A stretch of DNA of 64,000 nt, from assembly GCA_034509735.1 (NCBI GenBank), contig JACGWO010000012.1:19807188-19871187 (forward strand), read 5' to 3'. The notes under the pieces are model-generated. The model did not search any database. It saw nothing but the letters and a program-made list of their open reading frames with translations, and was not told the DNA's origin. This DNA comes from Sesamum alatum (Eukaryota; Streptophyta; Magnoliopsida; Lamiales; Pedaliaceae). Shown here one piece after another: positions 11,300-22,420 of the stretch (position 1 is the stretch's first letter; every line of letters starts with the position of its first letter). The position numbers and the translations under genes are program-made.

Positions 11300-12652
11300 A
11301 ATGAATCGTCAAATTATATCTCAAACGGCTATTATTACCCGGCATTTTAGATGCAAGTTTTGATTATATGTATTAATGCGTTGAGCTATGATCAATCAAA
11401 ACATATGCCTTAACGTCAAATAATAAAATTGTACCTAATTTCACGTCATTTGAAATTGGAGTTTCCTCCCTGGTCATGTGATATATTCTTGCTTGGGTTT
11501 ATCCCAGTCGTACTCCCACCAATAGTGTGACCACCATCTATGTTATTAGTGCATCTGCCTCTCTCAACTCTGGTCACTACTCTCGGTACTAGCTGCACCT
11601 CCACCCATAACTGTAGTCTGACTGAGATAATCCCTAAACACGTGTTCTCTACCTCTGCAGTTATAAGAAATCCTAGGTATAGCATCGGGTCCCTAACATG
11701 TTCTCACATATCGTCTCCCACAAGTAGAACAACTCGGTGTAAATGCTAACCCCCTACCATAACCATGTCCAGCTCTCCTACATGGTCAAATAGAGGGCAA
11801 ACTAGATGAATTGCGTTATGTTTAACCTCTATTGAAGCCCACTGATCTACTAAACCTTGATGCATTACTTTATCGAAAATCAGAACCACCACAAGAAAAA
11901 TTTCCACCTTCTGCTAAGAAAGAACGAGTGGTGCCCCTCTTTATCTTAGGTCGTAACCCCTGCTCAAATCGGTGGCAATGGTCCTCTTGTGTCGCTACTG
12001 CTTCTGGTGTGTAGTTAGCAAATACAGCAAAAAGAATCCCATACTTTCCCATTATCTTATCATCTCTTCAAACTAACTTTAGAAACTCTATGTTCTTCTT
12101 ATCTCAGTACATCTTGGGTTTGTATTTATCATCAAACTCTTTCTGAAATTTGGCTCAAGTTATCTCATGTGGCTCATATGCCCTCTTTACCGACGTTCGT
12201 CAAATCATTATATTCCCCTGAATAAGGAAATAACATACTTAAGTCGATTTTTTGGAGTAAAGTTCACTAAGTTCATCACATCTTCGGTCTTTTCCCACCA
12301 TTTCTTAACAACCTCTGGGTCTAAGGTACCTTCAAATTCTGTAACTTCCATTTTCCTAGTTCTCTCATAGTTGCGGTCAATTATAGGAATCACTTGTGCT
12401 AGTGTTGGGGCTGGCGCATGAGCCTGTGCAAGAAATTGTGCTTGGGCCTAGAAAGGCATCTGGAGAATCTATGCATACTCAGGTGGTAACCCTGCCTGGA
12501 GCACCACCAGGAGAAATTGGAACATCAACATCAATACCCTCTTGACCTACCCCAAGTCCACCTGCAGTTGCAGGTGCAATCGAGCCCTCTGCGGACTCTA
12601 CTGACTCTTCCCTACTAGGTACTGGGTCAACACATGCACCATGAGAAGTCAT
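11300..12652 (-). pseudogene. Chromovirus gag (decayed)
   Basis: The ATG at 12652-12650 opens a Pro/Gly/Glu-rich N-terminus (MTSHGACVDPVPSREES). The retrotransposon gag core is readable at 12208-12393 as EFEGTLDPEVVKKWWEKTED and later as EFLKLV near 12090. Arg/Gly-rich sequence and a decayed zinc-knuckle region (CGRRYVRTC) follow near 11700. Many stops are present. The start was chosen because it lies about 60 bp inside the primer binding site and begins the first long frame. Confidence 0.75.
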
Positions 12653-12712
12653 TCTACATTAAACAATTCAATCATTAAACACATACCATAGCTAACCTAA
12701 AAATGTAGATTT

Positions 12713-12724
12713 GCTTTGATACCA
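12713..12724 (-). promoter_or_regulatory. Primer binding site, initiator Met tRNA type
   Basis: On the minus strand the sequence is TGGTATCAAAGC, one mismatch from the TGGTATCAGAGC site used by most plant LTR elements. It lies five bases from the likely LTR end (TACTACA, then TTGGG). Confidence 0.8.
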
Positions 12725-12729
12725 CCCAA

Positions 12730-13500
12730 TGTAGTACCAGTACAGCACTACGATATATTATTGTTAATCATTGTACATCTTTCCTTAATTACAACCCAAT
12801 TTATATAGAAATTTCATTTAAAATGAATAAGACAAGTTTTTTTATCAATATAATATATATGCCTTAAGCAATGATAGTCATCGTCAAAAGTTTATATTTA
12901 CTATACCATAGATGTACTCATGTACACAACCCAAAAAGGGAAATAGTGAAGTTTCTAGGTGTTACAAAATTTGAAGTGCAAACTCAATGAAAGACCAGTG
13001 TATCAGATAGTCGCATAGCTAGAACTCAAATTTTTAGACTAATAAGATCGACCACATGGTTTAAGATCCAATTCGGCTAGTCAATATGACATATCTCTTG
13101 AAAAATGTGTGGCAAGGAGTGAGTTGTCTACTCAATAAGTATAGCTAATTAACTTATATATATACGCATACGCACTAAACTAAATTTCATGCAATGCACC
13201 AAGCAACAAATACTCGTCATGTAGTTACAAAAAATGTAAGAGATAGCACATGTCGACAGTCATTCCAATCCACAATATAATACCTGACATTATCGTTTAT
13301 TTTCTTATGGCCCTGCTTACCCAAGCTAGAGTGCACCACTCAACGGTCTTTGTCAGTTATCATTATCTCAATCGCAATATATCCTCTTTTTCTTATTATC
13401 GGTATCACACAATATACAGATCGTATTATATGTCGCATCTTCAATAATATCACATAATACACAGCTTGCATGATATAACATCATCTCCATTGATAAATGA
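12730..13500 (-). repeat. 5' LTR remnant of the chromovirus; far edge uncertain
   Basis: The LTR end next to the primer site reads TGGTACTACA on the minus strand, with its outer base at 12730. Upstream in the sense direction there is a TATA-like TATATATAAG near 13155-13165 and another TATATAAATT near 12800. A TGTAACACC sequence at about 12966 is a possible but short LTR start, which would make the LTR only about 237 bp. I cannot choose between that and a longer LTR because no second copy is visible. Confidence 0.5.
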
Positions 13501-13767
13501 CAACACACTACTCGTCATTAATCATCTCATCAAAAGTCATTGCAGTATACCCCTAGTTAATTAATGACGATCTGTAATAAATCCTGACTATTATAGTAAT
13601 TAATTAAACACTAGTACATATAACTAAGTATTTTGTTAATAAATCCTATTAAATTGAGTAAATCAATTATAACAACGACTAAATCTAATAGATTAAGTAA
13701 TTTAATTTATTGGCTACAATAACCCCATTTCAAATTGAATATTTAACCGATCTCCAATTTATATATA

Positions 13768-14193
13768 GGGTGAATTACAATGACACCCCTATATTCGGCA
13801 TAATTACATATACCCCCTCATTATTTTAAAAATTACAAATATCCCCCTAAGGTTTGTAATCGTCCAACAAGTAACTCATTTTCATCCATTTTTATGGGTG
13901 AACTGACCAAAATACCCTTATGTAAATTAAATTATTTTCTAAAAGTTTCTAAATTTTTTTAGACAAAAATGCACAGGGAGAGGTTTATTACGTTTTTCAA
14001 ACAGATGAGCAATAATATAATTTGCCTCGACTGATTTTTTTATAATTTAAAAATAAAAGCCAGGGGCAAAATGGACTATTTCAGGCCCTTGGTTAAAAAT
14101 TACAAACCTTAAGGGGGTATTTTTAATTTTTGAAACAATGAAGAGGTATTCGTAATTATGCCAAACCTTAGGGGTGGTAATTGTAATTCAACC
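13768..14193 (+). mobile_element. Foldback MITE, ~426 bp
   Basis: The ends are inverted repeats of about 70 bp: GGGTGAATTACAATGACACC at the left and the reverse complement of GGTAATTGTAATTCAACC at the right. The match continues through CATAATTAC and AAAAATTACAAA blocks. The middle also contains self-complementary C-rich and G-rich stretches. Target-site duplications are not clear. It is a non-autonomous DNA element with no coding capacity. Confidence 0.75.
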
Positions 14194-14985
14194 TTATAAA
14201 TAATCAAATTTATTAAAGTTTTCAATTTAAACATTAATTTGGATAGTAGAGATTACATTTAATAAATTCTCTAGCCAAATAATATTAATAAGTTAATTAA
14301 TTAATAATTTATAATATAATTTTCTTACCTGTTTTTAGTTTCTTAAAAAAATAGTTGCAGAAGGAAACACCTTCGTGTGTGTGTGAATGTGTGTTAGCTA
14401 ATGAGAAATGTCAATTTATGTCAAAATGTGAGGCGGTCGGTTATGGTCACGTGAGTTGCACCAATTTTTATCTTAAACATATTTTTGTACTTTTTTTGTT
14501 TTATTTAAACCTTTATTAAAAGTTCAATTATGTTCCTTAATTCCTTCGTTTATATAATTTTTTCCTAAATATTTTATAAACCTCCAATGTAATCCTTTTA
14601 AATTTTAATATATTCAAATTTCAACCTATAATTTATTTATGATTAATTTAGATTTTCTTAATGATTATCAATTTGTCCCACAATTATAAACAAAAGTCTG
14701 TGGATACCTTTCGTCGGAGAAGAAAAATGGTTCAGCAATTCAACGACGATGAAACTAAATTTTGCCTGCGTCATAGTTGAGAAGATAAACAACCAAAAAT
14801 CTTCATATCAAGAAGCAAGGGGGAGGAAAGTCTAGTAATGTGATACATGAGATGTGACAGGATTTTTTGCCATATTTTTTAGGGTATAAGAGTAATTGCG
14901 CTACACGATCAATAGAGTAGTCATCAATACAATCATAAATTAATATTTAGGCCTTTTATCCTAGAAGGTGAAGTAAACATAGCCT
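14194..14985. other. AT-rich non-coding DNA
   Basis: No gene or element end is visible. A short GTGTGTGTGTGAATGTGTGT stretch occurs near 14375. Confidence 0.5.
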
Positions 14986-14987
14986 AA

Positions 14988-15120
14988 GGGTAAATCACAA
15001 CTACATTTTTTAAGACATAATTATGAATGTCCCTCGTTGTTTGAAAAATTACAAATACTAATTTCAAATAGAAAATAATGTAATCCCTATACAGTAAGGT
15101 GATAATTACTATTTCACCCT
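14988..15120 (+). repeat. Truncated relative of the 13768-14193 MITE
   Basis: The sequence GGGTAAATCACAACTACA, then CATAATTATGAATGTCCCTC and GAAAAATTACAAATAC, follows the order and spacing of the left arm of the MITE at 13768. The opposite arm is reduced to TAATTACTATTTCACCC. It is an eroded copy, immediately left of the Tat element. Confidence 0.5.
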
Positions 15121-15173
15121 TGCTGATTTTTTTATAAAAAAAAAACTTCATATAAAATATAAAAAATATGAGG

Positions 15174-15178
15174 GTGAG
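15174..15178 (+). repeat. Left target-site duplication (GTGAG) of the Tat element
   Basis: GTGAG lies directly before the left LTR and ATGAG (34629-34633) directly after the right LTR. Four of five bases match, consistent with one mutation since insertion. Confidence 0.65.
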
Positions 15179-16101
15179 TGTAAATGTTCCTAAATTTACT
15201 GAAACAAGATAATATTACAAATAAATTCTTTGAATTTGATTGAATATTTGTGGATGCGAAATATTTATTTGGAACCTCTGATTCTTCACTTCAAGAACTT
15301 GATCTTCGATTTCGGCAACTTCGGAAGTGAAACTTGACGTGTGATCTCTTTCGACGTTGACTTTGGCTTTGAATAACGTTAATTCAAGAGTTGTTGACTT
15401 CTTCTCGGATTAAACACTATAAATTTGGAGATATTTGACTTGAACTTGAAAATTTCTTGGTGTATTTGAGGTTTTGATCTTCCGCTAAGGTGGACTTGCT
15501 TCTTGATAATATTAATTCGTGGGTCTTTTGACTTCTTATCGAATCGAATATTGACTTTGTATGACTTCCACGACGAACGACTTGATTCTTGACTTGAACG
15601 TCGTGGGTCTTCCTTGATTTGCACTTGAGAGGATTTGGAGGCTCTCTTGCTTGTGTCTTCACTTGTCTTCAATTATGTGTGTCTTGAAATAAGTTTCAAT
15701 GACTCATTTATATATTTGTCAAAGAGGTAGAGTTGTGGTGAACTTGAACACTATTTTTGTATTATCTCTTTATTTTAATTTGAAGAGATAAATACATTAA
15801 ATATTTGAAAAGACATGATTGGTCAATTTTGATATTATCTCCTTAAGTTTGGTATTTTCAGAGAGATAATATAAAAAAATATTTGTCTTGATTTGATTGG
15901 CCGGAATACCTCAATTTGACACTTGTTGGCCGTTGACTTGATAATGAAATATATACTAAAATATCAATTAGATTCACTATTTACACTTGGAATAAATTTA
16001 GTAAATTCCCAAATATAAATACAAAAGTAGAATATAATTGATAAATAATATATACTTTCCACTTGTTTTATTTGATTGGGTGCAAAATTAATTTATCTAC
16101 A
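15179..16101 (-). repeat. 3' LTR of the Tat element (923 bp, intact)
   Basis: It runs TGTAAATG to ATCTACA on the plus strand. It matches 31963-32351 and 33954-34628 along its full length. On the minus strand a TATA-like ATATATAAATGA (15706-15716) marks the promoter region. Confidence 0.9.
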
Positions 16102-16116
16102 GACACCCTCTCGAGA
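16102..16116 (-). promoter_or_regulatory. Polypurine-tract region before the 3' LTR
   Basis: On the minus strand the bases just before the LTR read CTCGAGAGGGTGTC and then TGTAGATAAA. The AGAGGG core is the likely plus-strand primer. It is short and partly degenerate. Confidence 0.5.
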
Positions 16117-16320
16117 CTCGTTCACGAATATGCACTTGAAAATGTAATATTTGAAGTGAATGAGTTGCGAAAATATGTATCAAATTTGAATCGGCCACTA
16201 CAATCTTGCATTTTCTTCAAGCCAAATTTAATTTGAATCTATTTGAGAAGTTGGGTCGATCAATTTCCCACCGGATAATCCACCAAGAGGAAACCTATCA
16301 CTCTTTCATATATATATTTA

Positions 16321-16705
16321 GGCAACATTATATTTTTGGTCCTGTAACTATAGGTCTCTAGCACTTTTGGTTCTCTAACTTACTCCATTACACATTTAGT
16401 CATTTTTTTTTTTGATGAATTAAGTCTTGAACATCTCATATTTGGTTCTTTTTTGGCAAATTTGGTCCTGTATTGATAATTTTGATCCCATTCTCACTCG
16501 AGTAGATTTTATTTTTGGTCCTGTAATTATATATCATCAGGACCAAATTTGTCAACAGAGGACGAAATTTGCCAAAAAAGGACCAAATCAGATATGTGTT
16601 GGACTAACTTTGTAAAAAAAAAGGACTAAATGTGTAAACAAAGTAAGTTATAGGACCCAAAGTGCTAATGACCTAAAGTTACAGGACTAAAAATATAATT
16701 TTGCC
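16321..16705 (+). mobile_element. Mutator-type MITE, 385 bp, with 9-bp target duplication
   Basis: The ends read GGCAACATTATATTTTTGGT and, inverted, GGCAAAATTATATTTTTAGT. The inverted repeat continues for well over 50 bp (CTGTAACT-TAGGTC, AGCACTTT) and the centre is also largely self-complementary. ATATATTTA occurs at 16312-16320 and again at 16706-16714, a perfect 9-bp duplication as made by Mutator-like transposases. It has no coding capacity. It inserted inside the Tat element and is therefore younger than it. Confidence 0.9.
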
Positions 16706-18060
16706 ATATATTTATATACATATATTGGGCCAAGTAAGTGAGCTTGGGCCGAAAGGGAAAAAAATATCTCGATGGCACATCCGTTTTTCTCTTCATTTGA
16801 ACAAATCAATATGGCTTGTTGGGCCTTGACCCATTTTGAGATTTCATGGTGGACTTTGCCTACTTGGTCCATGCACAAAAGCAACATCCTTTTTTTTTTT
16901 TTTTTTTTTTTCCCAAGTGGAGACAACATCAGAGGAGCTTGCTCTCACCTTTCCTGTAGCAATCGAGAGACAATGGACGTGGCTTCGGCAACGGAGACTC
17001 TAAGTATTTGCAAATTAATTTCCGAAAACAACTCTAATAAAAGTGATGTGATCTTGTCTCGTGCTTATTCGCAAATAAGGTGACTTTTCAGTTGAATTTT
17101 AATTTGACTATAACTCAAAATCCTAATCCCACTTGAATTCAACATTTCGATCGAGCACCTATATAAGGACCTTAATCCGTCATTAAATAGGCAACGTGGA
17201 AATAAAACACTGAGCTGCAAAAACTGGTATGCTCCATAGCTTGTATATATTCTTTCTTTAGTTTTTTCATCATGCTCACGAGGTGTTTGTGGTAGTGCTT
17301 CATTGATTTTGTTTTGCAAAATTTCAGCCTTCGAGAAATTTCAACTCAGAATTTCTCTTAGAATTACTGCGGGCTCATTACAGTAATGTTTCTCGGTAAT
17401 TCCTCTCAAATTTTCAGCTTGCTTCTTGGTGATTTGATTCTCTCAAACATGCATGACTCGGATTTTACTGTATCTTTTAGCCTCGATTTTTTTTTTTCAT
17501 CGGAGTTCCTCTGACTCGTTCGAGCTGGTGCCTTGTTGAAGCTTTGGATGAGTCACTACCGTCAACGACACAAGAATTTTGCGCATAAGGTAAAGTAACA
17601 ATTTCCCTTTGTTTACTCATCCTTATGATTGCATATGTCAAAAGAGATTTGTGATTACTTGCTTGGCATTGGACTATGCAATGCTTGCTTTGGCCCCTCC
17701 TATTTATTTCAATATCGGCTTTCAGAGGAACATTAAGTGGGAAAGCTTAATATACATATCACTTTAATAGACAAGCATTCCAATAAAGTTTTTTGTCGGG
17801 TATTTCAAGTTTAACTTTAACATTGAAAGAGTTTGGGACTTCACCAATTTCACGTCTTCGGGCCATGCAGAAATTAAATGGGCCATGCAAACATCATCTT
17901 TTCCAAAACAAAGCGATCGATCCACTCGCCAGTTCTTATTTGGGCCATGCAAATATTTAATGTATGAGGCATCGTATCATTGCATGCGGTTCAATAATTG
18001 CTACTATTTTGATTGAACGTGAATACATATGAATAATTGCTACTATTTTTTTATTTTAAA
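16706..18060. other. Tat element spacer upstream of the PMD ORF
   Basis: Internal Tat sequence without a clear exon. A run of about 22 T residues lies at 16890-16911. From about 17408 onward the sequence has an inverted counterpart at 32347-33960, so it belonged to the PMD transcription unit or its leader. A possible leader segment near 17500-17590 is shared by both copies and ends near a GT at 17588. Confidence 0.55.
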
Positions 18061-20834
18061 GGCGAGTTCTTTTCCTCCAGTCAACAAAACTTTGTCATTC
18101 TTGACGATGAAAGTCAACTCATGGAGAAAGGAACAACTTTGACGACTCATACTCCTCTTATCGGTCGATACGCTAAGCAATGGCCGAGATTGACGCATCC
18201 ACTTCACACGTAACAATGGTCTCGAGAAGTTTCGTTGAGCAGGATTCCAATGTGTCGTCTTTGCAAATTACTCATTACCGTTGTTCTGACAAACCAAGTC
18301 TTCTATCGACATTAGGCTGTCGCATCATTGAAGGGAAGGTTAAGTAAGGCGACACTATTCAATTTGCCGGCGAGTTCTGCTACATCAAAGGATTTTGGGA
18401 GTGGACCGAAGACATACTCAGCCAGTGCAAACATAAGCTATCTGCGGCTCAAGTATATGACGCTATGTACACCTCGTTGTTTACTTACGACCGCAATTCC
18501 AACATCATCAAGGCATTCTACAAACCATGGTGCCTGCCAACTAACACTCTTCTGACATCCTTCGGAGAGTTGTCTATGTCATTGTTGGACGTGCATACCC
18601 ATGCTGGACTTCCTATGAGCGGGCTCCTTTACGATGAAGTCGTCCCAAGCGCCAAGGAGCTTAACGATGTCGATGAGACAAGACGAAGACTTGTGCCTTA
18701 CTCTTGCCAATTCCTACTCCACGCTTACCATTTGCTTCGAAAGAGTAGTAACGATAGTCAATCCTCCCAAGTTCTTGCTGACAAGTGGATCAAGTTTTGG
18801 TTAAGAAGAGCCACGAAGTACTCCGAGCCCCCTCCACACAAAGAGAAAAAGGCAGTTCGTCCTAAGTTGACTCATAACCTTTTCGGAACCTTTTGGGTGC
18901 ATGGCAAGTGGTCCCACTACGGATGAGGTGTTATTTTCGAAGCTTGGCATTGAAGGAAGCTTAAAGTAAGTGACTTTCTTGGCAGCGTACTTGGCGTGTT
19001 GGCTTTGCACCTTCGCTCTTCCCGTTTAAGACGTTGGTTCAATACGTCCAAGTATTTTCAAAGTGACAAGTGCCATGGTAGCGGGTCGAAGGGTTGGTCT
19101 TGTCGTCCCCGTCTTGGCTAGCATCTACAAAGGTTTGAACAAGATCTCTAACTCCCCAAGGCCAACTCGCATGCATTCTCCATTTTTGATTCACTTTGTT
19201 TATAGTTGGATAGCTTGTATTTCAAGACTCATGATCAAATTGTGCAAATTTTTCGTGGGCCCAAAATGACGCTCTTCTCAGGCGAAGGAGGTGCGAAATA
19301 CTACAATCCGCAAGAGGCGAGAAAGAGGCTTCACAAAGGTGGTTTTATCTCTTGGACTTGCAACATGATTGTGAAGGACAATGAGTTTTCATTTACGGAT
19401 GACGGGCATGCCATAGAATCTGAAGAAACCTATTTCATGGTCGTTCATTCAAACTATCTTCCTTTGCGACAAGGTGATCATTTTGTTGTCGACCCTTATT
19501 GCCCCATTCAATTCAGTTGTCAATTTGGTTTCTTCTAAGAAGTGTCGGGGATTCTTTCACAAGACATTCGCAAGGCCTCTTTAGAAGGTGGAATCCGTTA
19601 TTGGCATTTGTGCATTTTGTACACGATCATGGAAAAAGTGTGGTTTCCTTCCATACCACCAAATATGAAGAAGTTCTCCTCTGAGGCGTACAAAAAGTGG
19701 TGGGCCGAAGTTCATGATAGCTACCTTGAAGAAAACGTGGCGAGATTGCTTGCCTCAAGCCCAAATCAAGTTTCTCCAAAAGTCAAGGAGTATGGTGAAG
19801 GAGTTGCCCAAGATCAACCTCGCGAGCAGGCTATCTCTCCTCCCAAGCGAAATTCTGAATAAGAAGAAAAGCGAAGTGAGTGGAAGTAGCAACCGCGATC
19901 GTAATTTGAAGAGGCTGAAGAGGGATTCCAAACGTTGACGTTGATGGGGAAGGCTCAAGTCACGAATCATCGATGTTGAATTTTGTCAAAGAGGTTATTT
20001 TTCTTACCCGTTTTCCCTTTTTTTTTTATAGCGATAAGATCTTATTTTGTTTCTAACTCAAGTTGATACATTGTCGTAGCTCAAAGATGAAGTCTTAGCC
20101 ATCGAAGATGATGAGACTTTTCAAGACAATCAAGGATCGACTTTTGGGTCTAACTTGTTGGCTACAACTCGTCCACTTGGAATGGGGCTAAAGAGAAAAC
20201 AAACTTCTTGTCATGCCGCGGTGTCGGTATTTGAAGGTGAGAGGTTTGTTCTTAATCATCAAACGGAGTTCCTTCAAAAGCTGTGGAGTGATCTTCTCGT
20301 GAAGATATCAAACACCCCAATTGACTTCAGCTCATCAATCAAAGACGACATTTACTTCGTTCTTGAATCCATGAAGAGCTTTCAGAAGTTTGACATCTCA
20401 AAAGTGGAAAAATCGATGAACACATTCTTCGCCAAGGTTGCTGCTTATGATGAAGCAAAATCATCGTCTTCTGAAAACTTGTCAAGAGTCTTCTCGAGCG
20501 ACAGTTAACGGAAACCAACGATCGTCTCCAAGGTGCTCCTGCTAAATTGAGGGAAGAGGCTTTTAAGATCCAATCCACTATGGACAAGTTGAAACGTATT
20601 GAGAAATAGCTTGTTAATTTGAAAGCACAATGGATGAACTTGTGTGCGACTCTGAAGGGGCTAAAACAACTTCATCACAGTGCTCAAGCCGGAGTTCATG
20701 AGATAGAGAATGCCATGGCAGCACTTGAGAATACCACCCCACTTAGTGATGCAGTAGTTGAGGATTTGGAGTCTTCAAGAGCAAATTCTGAAGCCTTTAA
20801 GGAAGAGTTGAAGAACTTGAGTCCCTTTGCGTGA
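18061..20834 (+). pseudogene. Plant mobile domain (PMD, aminotransferase-like) protein, antisense ORF of the Tat element
   Basis: The PMD fold is shared by plant MAIN/MAIL nuclear proteins and by transposon-borne relatives. From about 18085 the frame shows QQNFVILDDESQ, then TSLFTYDRNSNIIKAFY (18470), ELSMSLLDVHTHAGLPM, YDEVVPSAKEL, ADKWIKFWLRRATKYSEPP and RPKLTHN, in the order typical of PMD. Later blocks are RRVGLVVPVLASIYKGLNKI (19090), ARKRLHKGGFISWTCN and VVDPYCPIQFSCQFGF (19480-19530). A basic Lys/Arg-rich segment (19870-19935) resembles a nuclear signal. A likely intron (about 19993-20080) separates a long helical, coiled-coil-like C-terminus ending at 20834. Breaks include TAA near 18209, TAA at 19536-19538 and several frameshifts. 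It is antisense to gag-pol. The start is uncertain. Confidence 0.85.
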
Positions 20835-21159
20835 GATTTGTTTAGGACCCTTTTATCTTGTTGCATTTAATATTTTTCATCTTGTGTTCTAAGTTATGAA
20901 CTTTGATGTTTCCTTTTGAGATTACATAATAGAATTTCTTCCCTTTCTATTTTGCAATCCTTGAGCGTGTTTGAATATTTTCCATTTTGACGACTTCATA
21001 TGAGGAATAAAGTTCCTCTATATGTTATGATTGAACTTAGAAATGTCTAAGTTGTCTACGCGCCTCATCAAAAGGATCAGTCAATACGTAGTTCAAGGGT
21101 ACAAAATATTCATTTGGAGAGAGGAGGGCCATTCACAGTTTATACTCATGCAGGCCATG

Positions 21160-21261
21160 AGTTTTTTTTTCTTCTTCTTCTTCTTTTTTCTTTTTTTTTC
21201 CTTTCGTCGTCATTTTTTTTATTTTTCTTTCTTTTTTTTATTTTTCTTTCTTTTTTTTCAG
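21160..21261 (-). repeat. ~100-bp pyrimidine tract (purine tract on the element's sense strand)
   Basis: The plus strand is almost entirely T and C, with (CTT)n near 21171-21186 and T-runs of 8-9. On the element's sense strand this is a long A/G tract lying directly after the pol stop and before the antisense PMD ORF. It could be simple-sequence expansion or a second polypurine site. Confidence 0.7.
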
Positions 21262-22420
21262 GTATAGTATCGCTTCAAGAACTTTTCATTTATCGGGCCT
21301 ATCTTCAAGCCATCTTTAGCAACCAATTTATATGCACCATTTGTGTAGACCTCTTTGACGACATACGTACCATCCCATTTAGCAAGAACTTGTTGCCCGT
21401 TCGATGTGTTGTGATTATAGGCCTCCTCACTGCAAGTACTAGATCACCAACTTGAAAAGAGCGTAGGCGAACTTTTTTATTGAATGCCTTGGATAATTGA
21501 GCTTGATAACATTCGAGCCTTTGTTGTGCTTCCAATATCCTTCTCATCGAGATCTTTTAGCTCTTCAAGCCGTATTCGAGTGCTTTCTTCTTTAGTAAGC
21601 CCTCTTGTATTGCTATCCTCAATGAAAGGATTTGTTGCTCAACCAGGAGGACTGCTTCCACTCCATAAACCAAAGCATAAGGAGTTGCTTGCGTGGGCGT
21701 TCTGATAGTGGTTCTGTATGCCCATAGAGCTTCTCCAATTCTTTTGTGCCAATCCCGCTTTGACTTGGTCACCACTTTCTTCAATAGGCTGCACAAGGTT
21801 TTGTTAAATGGTTCAACAAGACCATTGGCATAGGCATAATACATAGAAGAATTTCTTTGCTTGAACCCAAACTTCTTACATAACTTGTCTTCAAGTTGTT
21901 GTAAAAGGGTTTTCCATTATCAGTGATGATATACCTGGTCACTCCATAACGGTATATGATGTGGGTACGAATGAAATCAACAACATTCTCTTTCTTCACT
22001 TATTTAAGGGGGACTGCTTCATCCCATTTAGAGAAATAGTCAGTTGTTGCCAAGATATACAAGTGACCACCGGAGGACTTTGTCATGGGTCCCACAACAT
22101 CCAAACCCCAAGCACCGAAAGGCCATGAACCAATGGTAGGATGTAACGGCTCAGGTGTTGGTGGATAAGATTGGCATGAAATTGACATGCTTGACATCTC
22201 CTTGCATAGTCCATGCAATTTTTAACCATTATAGGCCACTAATAACCTATCCTTTTTATGCGGAAGTGCAGCTTTGGTCAGGACTGGTGAGCGCCACAAA
22301 CTCCAAAATGAGCTTCTTCCATAGCTTGAATTTTTTCCTCATCACCTAGGCACTGTAGGAAAATTCCATTAAATGAACGCCTATAAAGTGTGTCTTTGAA
22401 GTAGATGAAGCGAGACGTCC
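21262..22420 (-). pseudogene. Tat integrase (decayed)
   Basis: The zinc-binding region begins near 22400 with LYRRSFNGIFLQCLG and AMEEAHFGVCGAHQS, then CQACQFHA near 22185. The core gives [11 protein letters not shown] with the first Asp (about 22110), IITDNGKPFYNN with the second (about 21915) and GLVEPFNKTLC with the Glu (about 21810). The C-terminal part (21305-21547) reads FQVGDLVL and ends near 21262 with NEKFLKRYY, the usual end of Tat pol. Stops after VPLK (about 22000) and frameshifts near 21840 and 22230 inactivate it. Confidence 0.9.

Larger units (their letters stand above)
8240..13500 (-). mobile_element. Decayed Ty3/gypsy chromovirus (Tekay/Del-like), minus strand
   Basis: Minus-strand order from right to left is LTR, PBS, gag, protease, RT, RNase H, integrase, chromodomain-type tail and a purine-rich stretch near 8244-8256. 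The 5' LTR ends near 12730 just before an initiator-Met-type primer binding site. Every domain is broken by stops or frameshifts. The integrase tail motif LRNREIPVVKGKW fits the Tekay/Del type, but lineage assignment by eye is tentative. The far edge of the right LTR and the whole left LTR are unresolved. Confidence 0.8.

Noticed and set aside
13750..14205. A 9-bp target duplication for the MITE at 13768
   Set aside because: The flanks ATTTATATA and TTATAAATA are both AT-rich and do not match in order, so no duplication is claimed.
15379..15672. 97- and 81-codon Ser/Lys-rich frames in the LTR (and their matches near 32009-32416 and 33939-34196)
   Set aside because: They recur because the LTR is repeated. 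No domain is present and they lie in LTR sequence, so they are probably chance frames.
21114..21455. 113-codon frame rich in Phe and Leu
   Set aside because: It is a translation of the T/C-rich tract and is antisense to the end of Tat pol.
22278..22349. Plus-strand frames across Tat and chromovirus pol (for example 22155-22349, 25962-26249, 10994-11266)
   Set aside because: They are antisense to clear pol domains and contain no motifs of their own.
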